Source of the DNA: Pleionea litopenaei
Lineage (GTDB): Bacteria > Pseudomonadota > Gammaproteobacteria > Enterobacterales > Kangiellaceae
Reading direction: 5' to 3'
Assembly: GCF_031198435.1 (NCBI RefSeq)
Contig: NZ_CP133548.1
Span: 2,948,001 to 3,012,000, forward strand
Length of the DNA stretch: 64,000 nt
Both the position numbers and the translations under genes were made by a program. The stretch's first letter is position 1, and the number at the start of each line of letters is the position of its first letter. Of the stretch, positions 37,333 to 47,267 are shown one piece after another. The notes under the pieces were generated by a model. That model saw only the letters and a program-made list of their open reading frames with translations, was not told the origin of the DNA and did not search any database.

Positions 37333-37650
37333 TTATGTTAACTCTAACTGGCTATCGGATGCCAATACTTCCTCGATTCGATACTTCAATTGCGATAAAC
37401 GTGAGGTGTCGACGGTCGCTTTGCCAGAGTCTCCGCCACCGTTAAGCAGCTCGAAAGCTAGATTTAACGCTGCCATGACAGCAATTCGCTCGGTACCTAC
37501 CACGCGACCACTGTCGCGGATTTCTCGCATGCGGCCATCTAAGAATCGAGCGGCTTCGACCAATTGGTCACGCTGACTTTTCGGTGAAGAGAATTGATAC
37601 TCTCGTTCAAGAATTCGTAATGTGATTGAGTTGCTGGGCTCCTGACTCAT
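37333..37650 (-). CDS. zapA: Cell division protein ZapA
   Basis: 105 residues from ATG 37650 (the frame can extend to a TTG two codons upstream). The N-terminal ITLRILEREYQFSSP is the beta-strand region of ZapA, followed by QLVEAARFLDGRMREIRDSGRVVGTERIAVMAALNLAFELL and a C-terminal helix. ZapA tetramers bundle FtsZ filaments at midcell. It follows the small coiled-coil gene by six bases and precedes 6S RNA, the usual gammaproteobacterial order. Confidence 0.93.
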   Translation of the reverse strand: MSQEPSNSITLRILEREYQFSSPKSQRDQLVEAARFLDGRMREIRDSGRVVGTERIAVMAALNLAFELLNGGGDSGKATVDTSRLSQLKYRIEEVLASDSQLELT

Positions 37651-37656
37651 GTGCAA

Positions 37657-37857
37657 TTACCCCATTGATTTCAGGCGCGTAACGATGGATTCGATTTTCT
37701 CTGAGGCGAGTTTATTCTTTTCAAGCAGACGCGCTCGATCAGCGATCAGCTCGTCTTGCTTAACTTTCAATGAGCGATTTTCTTGTTGTAACTGGTGAAA
37801 TCGTTCTAAAAGTTGCTCAACGCGCCCTTCAAGTTGAGAAATTTCTGAATTTTCCAT
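37657..37857 (-). CDS. Small coiled-coil protein (TIGR02449 / ZapB-like)
   Basis: 66 residues, almost entirely one coiled coil: ISQLEGRVEQLLERFHQLQQENRSLK with leucines at heptad spacing. It always sits before zapA in this gene order, and the family is named by that link. A division-associated role like ZapB is likely but inferred from neighbours. The divergent UPF0149 operon starts 115 bases away. Confidence 0.85.
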   Translation of the reverse strand: MENSEISQLEGRVEQLLERFHQLQQENRSLKVKQDELIADRARLLEKNKLASEKIESIVTRLKSMG

Positions 37858-37915
37858 AGCAAGCTGTTGTTTTTTCTAATGGTTTAAATATAGAGCTACG
37901 CGCGGTTCGGGTCAA

Positions 37916-37924
37916 TGATATAAT
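37916..37924 (+). promoter_or_regulatory. Extended -10 promoter for the UPF0149-pepP-ubiH-ubiI operon
   Basis: TGATATAAT, a consensus extended -10, ends 48 bases before the start codon at 37973. The matching -35 is poor (CTACGC with 17-base spacing), which extended -10 promoters tolerate. Confidence 0.5.
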
Positions 37925-37972
37925 CGTTCTAATCAACAATGGATCACCTTAAAACAGCTATTAAGAGCAATT

Positions 37973-38557
37973 ATGACCACTGCAAACGTATTAAACTTTG
38001 ATGATTTAGAAGATATTCTGGCCGAACAAGAGTGCGAAACCCAGGCGAGTGAGTTACAAGGCATGATTTGTGGGTTGTTTGCCGGTGGTATGGCGAATAA
38101 TGGAAAGTCTTGGAAAGTGCCTGTCATGCAGCATTTAAATGAAGGGAAACTGTTTCCGCAAGAAGCGATGACGGCTCTTGATCACTACGTTCAACACTTA
38201 GGTGAGCAACTTGAGGCGAGCATTTTTGAATTGAATATGCTGTTACCTCCTGAGTCTGCGAGTATTGAGGAACGTTTGCATAATACCAGTGAGTGGGCAC
38301 AAGGATTTTTGCTTGGATATGGCATGCAAGTGGGTGAACAAAAATTAGCCAGCGATGACCTGAATGAGGCGATTGAGGACCTCATGGAAATAGCCAAGGT
38401 CGATTTAGAAGTCGAAGAAAATGAGCAGATGGAACAAGCCTTGTATACCGTGATAGAGCATGTCAAAGTGACGGCGCAAGTGGTGTATTTAGAAACTCGA
38501 TCGATGGTTAATGACGCCGTTGAGCAAATGCAACAAACCAAACCGTCGATTCATTAA
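37973..38557 (+). CDS. UPF0149 family protein (YgfB-like)
   Basis: 194 residues, all helical. LNFDDLEDILAEQECETQASELQGMICGLFAGG is the family signature, with WAQGFLLGYG in the middle. In Pseudomonas a homologue (YgfB) has been tied to repression of a peptidoglycan-fragment-responsive regulator, but the role here is not known. It heads the operon with pepP and the two ubiquinone monooxygenases, an arrangement conserved in gammaproteobacteria. Confidence 0.92.
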   Translation: MTTANVLNFDDLEDILAEQECETQASELQGMICGLFAGGMANNGKSWKVPVMQHLNEGKLFPQEAMTALDHYVQHLGEQLEASIFELNMLLPPESASIEERLHNTSEWAQGFLLGYGMQVGEQKLASDDLNEAIEDLMEIAKVDLEVEENEQMEQALYTVIEHVKVTAQVVYLETRSMVNDAVEQMQQTKPSIH

Positions 38558-38583
38558 CTCAACCAATTTAACTGGAGGAAAAC

Positions 38584-39906
38584 GTGATAAGTAAGCAAGA
38601 ATATGCTCGACGTCGAAAACAATTGATGGACACCATGGAGCCCGGCAGCATTGCAATCATTGCTTCGGCTCAAGAGTTGGTGCGCAGTCGCGATACGCAC
38701 TTTATGTTTCGACAAGACAGTGACTTTCATTACTTATCGGGGTTTCCTGAGCCAAATGCGGTCATCGCACTAATTCCTGGACGGGAGCATGGCGAGTTTG
38801 TTCTTTTCTGCAACGATAAAGATCTTGAGCAAGAAACCTGGCATGGGCGTCGGTTTGGTCCGGAAGCGGCTTGTGATGAATTTGCTGCAGATGATGCTTT
38901 TCCCATCGATGATATTGACGATATCTTGCCAGGAATGATGGAAGGCCGACATCGCATTTATTATGAAATGGGTAAAAACAATGAACTCGATAATCGAGTC
39001 ATGGGGTGGGTCAATAAAATTCGAGCGCAAGTAAAAAAAGGTGCCCAACCACCGGGAGAATTTGTTGACTTACGTCATGCACTGCATGAGCTTCGACTGT
39101 TTAAGTCAGCGGCAGAAATAAAGTTGATGCGTAAATCGGCAGCCATTGCGGTTGACGCCCACTTACGAGCGATGAATGTTTGTCAGCCGGGTATGACCGA
39201 GTGGCAAATAGAAGCAGAGCTACATTATGAGTTTGCTCGTCAAGGAGCCCGCTACCCCGCCTACTCTTCGATCGTGGCGAGTGGTGATAATGCGTGTATT
39301 CTTCATTACACGGAAAATCAAAGTAAGTTAAAAAAAGAAGATTTATTGTTAATCGATGCTGGCGCTGAATATCAAATGTACGCCTCTGACATCACTCGAA
39401 CCTTTCCCGTTAGCGGCGTCTTTTCTGAACCGCAAAAAGAGCTTTATAACCTAGTATTGAAAGCTCAACTCGCAGCCATTGAGACGATTCGTCCTGGTAG
39501 CCATTGGATGCAAGCACATGAGACCGCAGTAGCGGTGTTGACTGAGGGAATGGTTGAGCTAGGGCTTTTAAAAGGTGATGTCGCACAATTGATTGAAGAG
39601 GAAGCCTATAAGCGTTTCTATATGCATAAGACCGGGCACTGGATTGGTCTTGATGTGCATGATGTTGGAGACTATTCCATTGAAGGCCAGCCACGCGTTC
39701 TTGAAGCCGGAATGGTTATGACGGTTGAGCCGGCTATTTATATTCCCGCTAATGCAGACGATGTCGCCGCGAAATATCGAGGTATTGGCATTCGCATTGA
39801 AGACGATGTGTTAGTGACCGCATCGGGCCATGATATCTTAACTGATGGCGTGCCAAAAACAATCGAAGAAATAGAAGCGATCATGGCGCAGCAAAAGGCG
39901 GCTTAA
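38584..39906 (+). CDS. pepP: Xaa-Pro aminopeptidase P
   Basis: 440 residues, standard length. GTG start at 38584 with GGAGG upstream. The pita-bread fold has its metal ligands: Asp in LLIDAGAEY and in YASDITRTFP, His in HKTGHWIGLDVHD, Glu in TVEPAIY and in GIRIEDDVLV. It removes N-terminal residues preceding proline and needs two Mn ions. Cytoplasmic. 26 bases after the UPF0149 gene. Confidence 0.95.
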   Translation: MISKQEYARRRKQLMDTMEPGSIAIIASAQELVRSRDTHFMFRQDSDFHYLSGFPEPNAVIALIPGREHGEFVLFCNDKDLEQETWHGRRFGPEAACDEFAADDAFPIDDIDDILPGMMEGRHRIYYEMGKNNELDNRVMGWVNKIRAQVKKGAQPPGEFVDLRHALHELRLFKSAAEIKLMRKSAAIAVDAHLRAMNVCQPGMTEWQIEAELHYEFARQGARYPAYSSIVASGDNACILHYTENQSKLKKEDLLLIDAGAEYQMYASDITRTFPVSGVFSEPQKELYNLVLKAQLAAIETIRPGSHWMQAHETAVAVLTEGMVELGLLKGDVAQLIEEEAYKRFYMHKTGHWIGLDVHDVGDYSIEGQPRVLEAGMVMTVEPAIYIPANADDVAAKYRGIGIRIEDDVLVTASGHDILTDGVPKTIEEIEAIMAQQKAA

Positions 39907-39965
39907 AACAGTCGCTGCCGTTAGTTCATTAGCAATGTAAAGCTTTCTAAGAAGGATTGACTCGG

Positions 39966-41276
39966 ATGCAAAGCGAAAGTCGCAACGAAAACAAGGATCA
40001 TGATTTTGATGTGATTATTGTTGGTGGCGGAATGGTTGGTGCAACCTTAGCTCTCGCCCTAGCACCATTGAATTTATCAATTGCCATCGTCGAAGCGTTT
40101 CCTCAAGGTGCTAGCCAGCCGAGTTTTGATGATCGGTCAATCGCACTATCGTTGGGCTCGAAACAGCTGCTTGAGCAATTTGGTGTCTGGCGTTCAATGG
40201 CCTCTAGTGTCGCTCCGATTGAACATATTCATGTTTCTGACCGTGGGCATCTGGGTCTTTGCAGAATGCATGCTGAAGACGTCGGTGAATCGGCATTGGG
40301 TTTTGTCGTTGAGAACCGAGTGATGGGGCAGCAGTTGCATGAGCAACTGAAGCAATATGAGACAATCACCCAGTTTGTACCGGCTGAAATTACTGACTAC
40401 CAATGCCGTTCGCAGGCGGCTCAGTTGACCATTCATCACCTTGATCAATCGAAAAGACTTCGTAGCAAACTGATTGTTGCAGCCGATGGCACCCACTCTC
40501 CAATGGCTCAGCGAAGTCATATTGGCTTTCAAAGTTTTGAGTATGGTCAATATGCAGCCATTGCGAATATCGCGACCGATAAACCGCCGAATGGCTGGGC
40601 TTATGAACGTTTTACTGAGCACGGACCGATTGCTCTGCTGCCGTTGGTTCGTGATCGTTACTCGGTGGTTTGGACGGTGGCGCCGGAGCAAGTATCTGAA
40701 TTAAGAGACTCAGACGACTCGGAATTTCTGAAACGGCTACAGCAAGCTTTCGGTTATCGTGTCGGGCGAATGATGAAGGTGGGTCAAAGGCAATTTTATC
40801 CGTTGACTCAGCGCCGTTTACTCAGAGGATTTGATCTGCGTTTGGTGTTTGTTGGTAACGCACTTCACACCGGCCATCCCGTTGCTGGTCAAGGATTTAA
40901 TTTAGGGATCCGCGATGTCGCGGCACTGGTTGAAATGATAGCGATGACGCGTTATTTAAATGAAGATTATGGCAGCCAAACCTGTTTAGAGTTTTACTGG
41001 GAATCTCGTCAAACTGATATCGATGAAACCTTGGCCATGACTGAAACGCTAGTGCGTAGCTTTTCAAACACCAACCCTGCTTTGGCATTGGGTCGAAATC
41101 TAGCCTTATTGGCGCTTGATAAGTGCTCAATATTGCGCAATGGGCTCGCCGAAGTCGCTATGGGCAAACGACATGATTTAAGTGGTCTAGCGCGTGGAAT
41201 TCCTCTGTCGGAGCTCCATCGGCAACCAAAACGTGACGGATTGGCGGCGCGACTATTAAAGCAATGTGAGGATTAA
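39966..41276 (+). CDS. ubiH: 2-octaprenyl-6-methoxyphenol hydroxylase-type FAD monooxygenase
   Basis: 436 residues from ATG 39966, where AAGGA is nine bases upstream; TTG 39957 is too close to that site. The FAD fingerprint is DVIIVGGGMVGATLALAL, the middle motif VAADGTHSPMA, and the third motif LRLVFVGNALHTGHPVAGQGFNLGIRDV. It hydroxylates the ubiquinone ring in aerobic synthesis. The position after pepP and before a second paralogue supports ubiH. Confidence 0.9.
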   Translation: MQSESRNENKDHDFDVIIVGGGMVGATLALALAPLNLSIAIVEAFPQGASQPSFDDRSIALSLGSKQLLEQFGVWRSMASSVAPIEHIHVSDRGHLGLCRMHAEDVGESALGFVVENRVMGQQLHEQLKQYETITQFVPAEITDYQCRSQAAQLTIHHLDQSKRLRSKLIVAADGTHSPMAQRSHIGFQSFEYGQYAAIANIATDKPPNGWAYERFTEHGPIALLPLVRDRYSVVWTVAPEQVSELRDSDDSEFLKRLQQAFGYRVGRMMKVGQRQFYPLTQRRLLRGFDLRLVFVGNALHTGHPVAGQGFNLGIRDVAALVEMIAMTRYLNEDYGSQTCLEFYWESRQTDIDETLAMTETLVRSFSNTNPALALGRNLALLALDKCSILRNGLAEVAMGKRHDLSGLARGIPLSELHRQPKRDGLAARLLKQCED

Positions 41277-41277
41277 A

Positions 41278-42477
41278 GTGGCGATGAAACAACAAGTCGA
41301 TGTTTTAATTAATGGCGGCGGCATGGTTGGTCTTGCATTCGCGGCGTTACTGCCAGAAGAGTTATCCATAGGCATTGTCGAGCTTAATCCAGGAAGTTCA
41401 ATCACTCAGTTAGACGAGCAAATTGACCATCGTGTAAGCGCCTTGTCACGACAATCTGAAGAGATGCTGAAACGCATTGGTTGTTGGAAAAAAATACCAT
41501 CGACTCGTTTGTCTGCCTACCAACGTATGGAGGTATGGGAGCACAATGGTACTTCTAAGCTAACCTTCACCGCACAAGAGTTGGCGACTCAAAACTTGGG
41601 CCATATCGTTGAGAACAGCGTTATTCGAGCTGCGCTTATGGATCGTTTGGCGGAGCAATCAAATATTACGTGGATGAATTGTCCGATGGTTGCCATAGAG
41701 AGTGACTCGGACTTAATCTGTGCAACCTTTGAAGATAACCGTCAGTGTTATGCCAAGCTTTTAGTTGGCGCCGATGGCGTTCATTCAAAAGTACGTGAGC
41801 TGGCAGGCATAGCGGTCGATCAAAAGAACTACTTTCAACAGGCGTTGGTCGCGACGATAGCTACCGAAAAATCTCATCAATTCACTGCGTGGCAGCGATT
41901 TTTAGAGACCGGACCTATCGCTTATTTACCCTTAGTTGACGAAAAACTCAGCTCAATTGTTTGGTCGTTACAGGAAGACAAAGCTGCCGACGTTTTATCA
42001 TTGTCGAAAGAACAGCAACAATCATTAATTGCTAATGCGCTCGGATATGAGTTAGGTGCAATCGAACTGCAATCGGAGCTCCAATCCTTCCCGTTAGTTG
42101 CAAGGCACGCTGAAACTTACATCAAGGACCGTGTGGCTTTGATTGGTGATGCTGCCCATTCGATTCATCCATTGGCAGGTCAAGGGGTAAACCTTGGATT
42201 TAAAGACGCCGAACAACTTGCGCAACGCGTGTCTTTGGCTGCTAAAACGTCCATTGATAAGGTAGGGGCGTTTGCCATGTTGCGCCGCTATGAGCGTGCT
42301 AGAAAAGCGGATAATCATATGACGCAAAAAGCAATGACCGCGCTCAATTGGATATACAGCCAGCCTTCATTACCAATGACGATGATAAGAAACCTAGGCG
42401 TGTCTTTATTGCAGCAATCACCCTCAATAAAGCGACGGCTTGCGAAGCAGGCGATGGGACTTAGTGCGATTGGATAG
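41278..42477 (+). CDS. ubiI: UbiI/VisC-type FAD monooxygenase of ubiquinone synthesis
   Basis: About 399 residues. The start is taken as GTG 41278, six bases after GAGG; ATG 41284 is also possible. The FAD motifs are DVLINGGGMVGLAFAALL, LVGADGVHSKVREL and VALIGDAAHSIHPLAGQGVNLGFKDAE. The first motif has Asn for the usual Val/Ile before the glycines (VLINGGG). It is paralogous to the ubiH product and starts at its stop codon. It overlaps the convergent envZ end by 17 bases. Confidence 0.87.
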   Translation: MAMKQQVDVLINGGGMVGLAFAALLPEELSIGIVELNPGSSITQLDEQIDHRVSALSRQSEEMLKRIGCWKKIPSTRLSAYQRMEVWEHNGTSKLTFTAQELATQNLGHIVENSVIRAALMDRLAEQSNITWMNCPMVAIESDSDLICATFEDNRQCYAKLLVGADGVHSKVRELAGIAVDQKNYFQQALVATIATEKSHQFTAWQRFLETGPIAYLPLVDEKLSSIVWSLQEDKAADVLSLSKEQQQSLIANALGYELGAIELQSELQSFPLVARHAETYIKDRVALIGDAAHSIHPLAGQGVNLGFKDAEQLAQRVSLAAKTSIDKVGAFAMLRRYERARKADNHMTQKAMTALNWIYSQPSLPMTMIRNLGVSLLQQSPSIKRRLAKQAMGLSAIG

Positions 42478-43750
42478 GAAAAACCAACCGTGCTTGAAGC
42501 CCTCCGCGAGGCAAGTTGTGTAATGAAATTTCGCCGTGATGTAATTCAACGATACGCTTAACGATGGCAAGTCCCAAGCCAGAACCTCGGCCGGTACGCG
42601 CTTGCTCGCCACGGGCGAAAGGTTGAAACAAGCGTTCGACATCCATATCAGCAATGCCGTCACCGTGATCGGAAACCGTAATAATAATGTTATTTTTCTC
42701 TTCGAAGCTTGCGACTTCTATTGGAGGTCGGCCATAGCGAAAACCATTTTCGACTAAGTTTATAAGCATTCGCTTCATCGCTAAAACTTTGACAGGATAG
42801 TTTGGGATAGGGTTTAGGTCGGCGGTTACATCTCGTTGGTGTAACTGATTATTTTCAACAATCTGTTCAATGATTTGGTTGATATCTATCCATTGTTCAG
42901 GCTCGTCGCGTCCGTCTCGGACAAAAGATATAAACTGATCGATGATTGCATCCATATCTTCCGTATCAGCAATAATTCCATTCTTCGTTTCTTCATCTTG
43001 TTCTCCGAGAAATTCAGACGCTAAGCGAATGCGCGTGATTGGCGTTCGCAGATCGTGTGAAATTCCTGCCAGCAAAAGTGTTCGATCTTCTTCTAACTGG
43101 TGTACATCTTGCGCCATTTGGTTGAATGCTCGGGTGACCGCGACCAGTTCACGAGCGCCTTGTTCTTTTAGTCGACCAGGGAAGTCGCCGCGACCAATTT
43201 CTCTTGCGGCTAACTCAAGACGCTTGAGTGGTCGATGCAATTGTCGAGCGAATAACCAGCCACCCAGAGAGCTGAGTAAGAAGATAATGCTCAAGTAAGC
43301 ACTGACAATGAAAAGCCAGCTGTAATCAATGCGAATGGAGGGAATTCTGATCCAAATATCTTTCTGCTGAGGGTGTAAAATCCAATAGTAGGCTTTGTCG
43401 GACTCTTCTATACGAAGCTCGGTGCCTTGGCCAAGGTATTCGGACAGTTTGTCCGATAAGCTTTTATAGTGCTTGGCACCGTCAAGGCCATTGCCTACCG
43501 CTTCTTTGAAGGCGAATACCTCAATGCCAGTGGCTCGTTCAAAAGCTTCAATGACTTTTGGCGAAACGTTATTTTGCTCGTGAATAACGATGGTATTCAT
43601 TTGGTTCGCCAGCTGTTTCATTAAGATTTCGCTGTTGGGCTGAACCACGATAAATGCGGTAACAAATGAGTAGGCAACCCAATTGATAAACAACAAGCCG
43701 CCAACCATGAGTGCGGTGCGACCGAATGCACCTTGAGGAATTAATCGCAT
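42461..43750 (-). CDS. envZ: Sensor histidine kinase EnvZ
   Basis: 429 residues: membrane helix 1 (about 14-36), a periplasmic domain (about 37-142), helix 2 (about 146-166), HAMP, then the H-box GISHDLRTPITRIRLA with His232. The N-box is LINLVENGFRYG, and the G-boxes are DHGDGI and GRGSGLGLAIV. It is paired with ompR and lies 48 bases after it. The periplasmic part is typical of EnvZ. It controls OmpR phosphorylation in response to osmolarity. Confidence 0.9.
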   Translation of the reverse strand: MRLIPQGAFGRTALMVGGLLFINWVAYSFVTAFIVVQPNSEILMKQLANQMNTIVIHEQNNVSPKVIEAFERATGIEVFAFKEAVGNGLDGAKHYKSLSDKLSEYLGQGTELRIEESDKAYYWILHPQQKDIWIRIPSIRIDYSWLFIVSAYLSIIFLLSSLGGWLFARQLHRPLKRLELAAREIGRGDFPGRLKEQGARELVAVTRAFNQMAQDVHQLEEDRTLLLAGISHDLRTPITRIRLASEFLGEQDEETKNGIIADTEDMDAIIDQFISFVRDGRDEPEQWIDINQIIEQIVENNQLHQRDVTADLNPIPNYPVKVLAMKRMLINLVENGFRYGRPPIEVASFEEKNNIIITVSDHGDGIADMDVERLFQPFARGEQARTGRGSGLGLAIVKRIVELHHGEISLHNLPRGGLQARLVFPIQSH

Positions 43751-43798
43751 AGACTGTCTATTTTTAGCTGCGCGTTGAACCGCGCAGCGATTGTGCTT

Positions 43799-44521
43799 TT
43801 ACGCTGCGCCACCATCGGGCACGAACACATAACCCACACCCCACACGGTTTGAATGTAACGGGGTTTCGCTGGATCTTCTTCGATCATGCGGCGTAATCG
43901 AGATACTTGAACATCGATACTTCGCTCTAATGCACTGTAGTCTCGACCGCGCGCTAAATTCATTAACTTGTCTCGTGAAAGCGGCTGGCGAGCGTGTGAA
44001 ACCAAAGCTTTGAGAACCGCAAACTCACCGCTGGTTAAATTCATCACTTGTTCACCACGACTCATTTCGCGCGTCGCGAGATTCAGTTTGAACTCTCCAA
44101 ACGTGATTTCTTTCTCCTCTGAGCTTGGAGCACCCGGGATTTCTTTCATACGACGGCGTAACACCGCTTTGATGCGGGCTAGCAGCTCTCGAGGGTTAAA
44201 TGGCTTCGCTAGATAATCATCGGCACCCAGCTCTAACCCAATAATTCGATCAACCTCGTCGCCTTTGGCCGTTAGCATAACAATAGGTATTTGGTTTTCA
44301 GAGGAGCGTAGTCGACGACATATTGATAAGCCATCTTCGCCGGGTAGCATGAGGTCCAGTACCATTAGATGGTAGTTTTCTCGCTCTAAAAAACGATCCA
44401 TTTGCTCGGCATTGGCAACCGTTCTTACGATGTAACCCTGTTCTTTGAGGTAGCGCTCTAATAGACTGCGCAATCTTAAGTCATCATCGACAACTAAAAT
44501 CTTGGGGGTTTCTTCAGTCAT
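43799..44521 (-). CDS. ompR: Two-component response regulator OmpR
   Basis: 240 residues. The receiver domain has the acidic pair in LVVDDD, phosphoacceptor Asp56 in LMVLDLMLPGEDG and Lys in LAKPFNP. The winged-helix domain (about 135-237) reads LTSGEFAVLKALVSHARQPLSRDKLM and VQTVWGVGYVF-type ending. Shine-Dalgarno AGGAAG before ATG 44521. DNA-binding regulator, partner of the kinase downstream. Confidence 0.94.
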   Translation of the reverse strand: MTEETPKILVVDDDLRLRSLLERYLKEQGYIVRTVANAEQMDRFLERENYHLMVLDLMLPGEDGLSICRRLRSSENQIPIVMLTAKGDEVDRIIGLELGADDYLAKPFNPRELLARIKAVLRRRMKEIPGAPSSEEKEITFGEFKLNLATREMSRGEQVMNLTSGEFAVLKALVSHARQPLSRDKLMNLARGRDYSALERSIDVQVSRLRRMIEEDPAKPRYIQTVWGVGYVFVPDGGAA

Positions 44522-44723
44522 GGCGACTTCCTGTGTATTGTTATCTTTGTTTCTTCTTTAGCGAATGAATTTTTTCGTGAATAAAGCTAGTGGTCATTCG
44601 GCTTGCCATTTTTCTCATACTATCAATGTTTTAGCTTAGTTCACAAGCGCGTTTATGTAACCATTTATTGGAATTTCTTACGGATAAATCGCTCATCGGC
44701 TCCCTTTCAATTCCGTCATTGGG

Positions 44724-44729
44724 TATAAT
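44724..44729 (+). promoter_or_regulatory. Candidate -10 box for tex
   Basis: TATAAT, 82 bases before the tex start, with only a weak -35. It is the sole consensus -10 in the gap between ompR and tex, which otherwise shows no gene. Confidence 0.35.
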
Positions 44730-44811
44730 CGCGCGCCTAGGAAAAGTAGCGCCCACGATGGGGAAGGTTACTTAAACAATAATATTTACCCAGCAACTTC
44801 GGAACTTTTTT

Positions 44812-47127
44812 ATGCAACAGATTTCTACGCGTATTGCAGAGGAACTTGCGGTTTCACCCCGACAAGTCGACGCTGCCGTTCAATTATTAGATGAAGGCGC
44901 GACCGTCCCCTTTATTGCTCGATATCGAAAAGAAGTCACCGGTGGTCTTGATGATACGCAATTGCGCCGTCTTGACGAGCGATTGAGTTATTTGCGCGAG
45001 TTAGAGGAGCGGCGTGGTGTCATATTAAAAAGTATCGCTGACCAAGAAAAACTGACGCCTGAGTTAGAGCAGTCAATCGTTCAAGCTGAAACTAAGACAG
45101 AACTGGAAGATCTGTATCTACCGTATAAGCCTAAGCGTCGCACCAAGGCACAGATTGCTCGTGAAGCTGGATTGCAACCGCTCGCCGAGCTGTTATTAGA
45201 GGATCCGCAAAAAGATCCAGAAACAGAAGCCGCGGGCTATTTGAATTCAGAGCACAATATTGGCGATACCAAAGCCGCGCTCGATGGCGCTCGCCAAATA
45301 TTAATGGAGCAATTCGCTGAAGATGCAACGCTGCTGGGTAAGTTGCGTGATTATCTATGGGAGAATGGCTACTTAAAATCGACCTTGGTCGAAGGCAAGG
45401 CAGAAGAAGGCCGAAAGTTTTCCGATTATTTTGAGTATTCAGAACCCTTGAACAAGATCCCGTCTCATCGAGCCTTGGCTGTTCTACGCGGGCGAAATGA
45501 AGGGGTACTTGGGTTGCAATTGGTGCCGAACAAAGAGTTGTTGGAAGATGAGCAAGCGTCGAACCCTTGCCAAATGATGATCGCTCAAGCTTTTAATATC
45601 GAGAATCAAGGCCGTGCAGCGGATGCTTGGTTGCAAACGGTGGTGCTGTGGACTTGGAAAATAAAACTTCATATGCACTTTGAAACTGAGCTGATTGGAC
45701 GAATTCGTGAAATGGCCGAAAACGCTGCGATACACGTTTTTGCAAATAATCTGCGAGACTTATTAATGGCTGCTCCCGCTGGAGCGAAAGTAACCATGGG
45801 TCTAGATCCTGGTCTGCGCACCGGTGTTAAAGTCGTGGTTGTTGATGATACGGGTAAGCTATTAACTCATACCACTGTCTTTCCACATGCCCCTCAAAAC
45901 CAATGGGATCAGTCGTTGCGCAAACTGGCAACTTTATGTGAAATGCATAAAGTTGACTTAGTTAGCATTGGTAATGGTACGGCGTCGAGAGAAACCGATA
46001 AGCTTGTCAGTGAATTGCAGAAGAAGCATCCTGAACTAACCTTCGATCGAATTATGGTCAGTGAAGCTGGGGCTTCTGTGTATTCGGCTTCTGAGTTGGC
46101 CGCACTGGAATTCCCAGATCTTGATGTTTCTTTCCGTGGTGCCGTATCAATTGCACGTCGCCTGCAAGACCCGCTGGCTGAGCTGGTTAAGATTGAGCCA
46201 AAATCAATAGGTGTAGGCCAATATCAACACGATGTTAGTCAAAGCCAATTGTCAAAAACCTTGGGCGCTGTCGTTGAAGATTGTGTAAATGCCGTTGGTG
46301 TCGATTTGAATACGGCTTCTGCACCATTATTGGCGCGAGTATCCGGTTTGAATAAAACTTTGGCTGGTAACATTGTTGCATTCCGCGAATCACACGGTCG
46401 TTTTGCCAGTCGTAAACAGTTGTTGGATGTTGAGCGCCTTGGCCCAAAAGCATTTGAGCAAGCGGCAGGGTTTTTGCGTATTCATGCCGGAGAAAATCCT
46501 CTTGATGCGTCCACGGTTCATCCAGAAGCGTATACCGTTGTTGAACAGATGCTCTCACAACTGGGTGATAAGCCGGTGGAAGCGGTGATGGGTAAAGCGG
46601 ATGTGATACGGAAGTTAACCCCAGAATCCTTTGTATCAGAGCAGTTTGGATTACCAACAATCAACGACATTTTAAAAGAACTTGAGAAACCAGGACGCGA
46701 TCCTCGTGGTGACTTTAAAATGGCTAAGTTCAAAGACGGTGTTGAGCATTTAGAAGACTTGAAGCCAAAGATGGAGCTCGAAGGGACTGTAACTAATGTA
46801 ACCGATTTTGGGGCTTTCGTTGATATTGGCGTTCATCAAGACGGTTTGGTGCATATCTCGATGATGTCCGATAAATTTATTTCTAATCCACGTGAAGTTG
46901 TTAAAGCGGGTGACATAGTGCGCGTCCATGTTATTGATGTCGATCTTAAACGACGTCGAATAGGATTATCGATGATTGGTCCTGAGCCAGCAGGCGCTGT
47001 CACGCCGATGGCGAAAGAAAGGCCAGCTCGAACACCCAAAAAAGGACGGAATCAATCGAAACCCAGTCAGGGTCCGCAAGGTGCTCTTGGTATGGCTTTG
47101 GCGGATGCGTTAAAAAAGGGCAAGTAA
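44812..47127 (+). CDS. tex: Transcription accessory protein Tex
   Basis: 771 residues, standard length. Order: N-terminal helical Tex domain ([23 protein letters not shown]), YqgF-like RNase H fold ([24 protein letters not shown]), helix-hairpin-helix pair ([26 protein letters not shown]), and C-terminal S1 RNA-binding domain ([28 protein letters not shown]). A basic tail rich in Lys/Arg follows. It acts in transcription and RNA handling. The genes up to and including envZ-ompR run on the other strand. Confidence 0.96.
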   Translation: MQQISTRIAEELAVSPRQVDAAVQLLDEGATVPFIARYRKEVTGGLDDTQLRRLDERLSYLRELEERRGVILKSIADQEKLTPELEQSIVQAETKTELEDLYLPYKPKRRTKAQIAREAGLQPLAELLLEDPQKDPETEAAGYLNSEHNIGDTKAALDGARQILMEQFAEDATLLGKLRDYLWENGYLKSTLVEGKAEEGRKFSDYFEYSEPLNKIPSHRALAVLRGRNEGVLGLQLVPNKELLEDEQASNPCQMMIAQAFNIENQGRAADAWLQTVVLWTWKIKLHMHFETELIGRIREMAENAAIHVFANNLRDLLMAAPAGAKVTMGLDPGLRTGVKVVVVDDTGKLLTHTTVFPHAPQNQWDQSLRKLATLCEMHKVDLVSIGNGTASRETDKLVSELQKKHPELTFDRIMVSEAGASVYSASELAALEFPDLDVSFRGAVSIARRLQDPLAELVKIEPKSIGVGQYQHDVSQSQLSKTLGAVVEDCVNAVGVDLNTASAPLLARVSGLNKTLAGNIVAFRESHGRFASRKQLLDVERLGPKAFEQAAGFLRIHAGENPLDASTVHPEAYTVVEQMLSQLGDKPVEAVMGKADVIRKLTPESFVSEQFGLPTINDILKELEKPGRDPRGDFKMAKFKDGVEHLEDLKPKMELEGTVTNVTDFGAFVDIGVHQDGLVHISMMSDKFISNPREVVKAGDIVRVHVIDVDLKRRRIGLSMIGPEPAGAVTPMAKERPARTPKKGRNQSKPSQGPQGALGMALADALKKGK

Positions 47128-47187
47128 TATCTCTTAAAGAGAATATTGATAAAAGCTATATACTTCAAATAGTTAATGTACTCTGGT

Positions 47188-47221
47188 CAACTTTTATTGT
47201 GCAATTGCACAATAAAAGTTG
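47188..47221. repeat. Perfect 34-bp palindrome downstream of tex
   Basis: The left half is CAACTTTTATTGTGCAA and the right half is its exact reverse complement, with no spacer. It begins 61 bases after the tex stop. No T-run follows on either strand, so it is not a canonical terminator. It lies 12 bases before the -35 of the candidate small RNA. Confidence 0.9.
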
Positions 47222-47232
47222 TAAAAAATTGT

Positions 47233-47261
47233 TTGCAAGCAAGATAGCGGTTTGTTATAAC
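47233..47261 (+). promoter_or_regulatory. Sigma-70 promoter of the candidate small RNA
   Basis: TTGCAA (47233-47238), 17-base spacer, TATAAC (47256-47261). No open reading frame with a ribosome site follows; instead a hairpin and a terminator do. Confidence 0.6.
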
Positions 47262-47267
47262 TTTGCT

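Noticed and set aside
37141-37445. Open frames across the 37141-37445 region on the + strand
   Set aside because: They lie over 6S RNA and the end of zapA, whose signals are much stronger.
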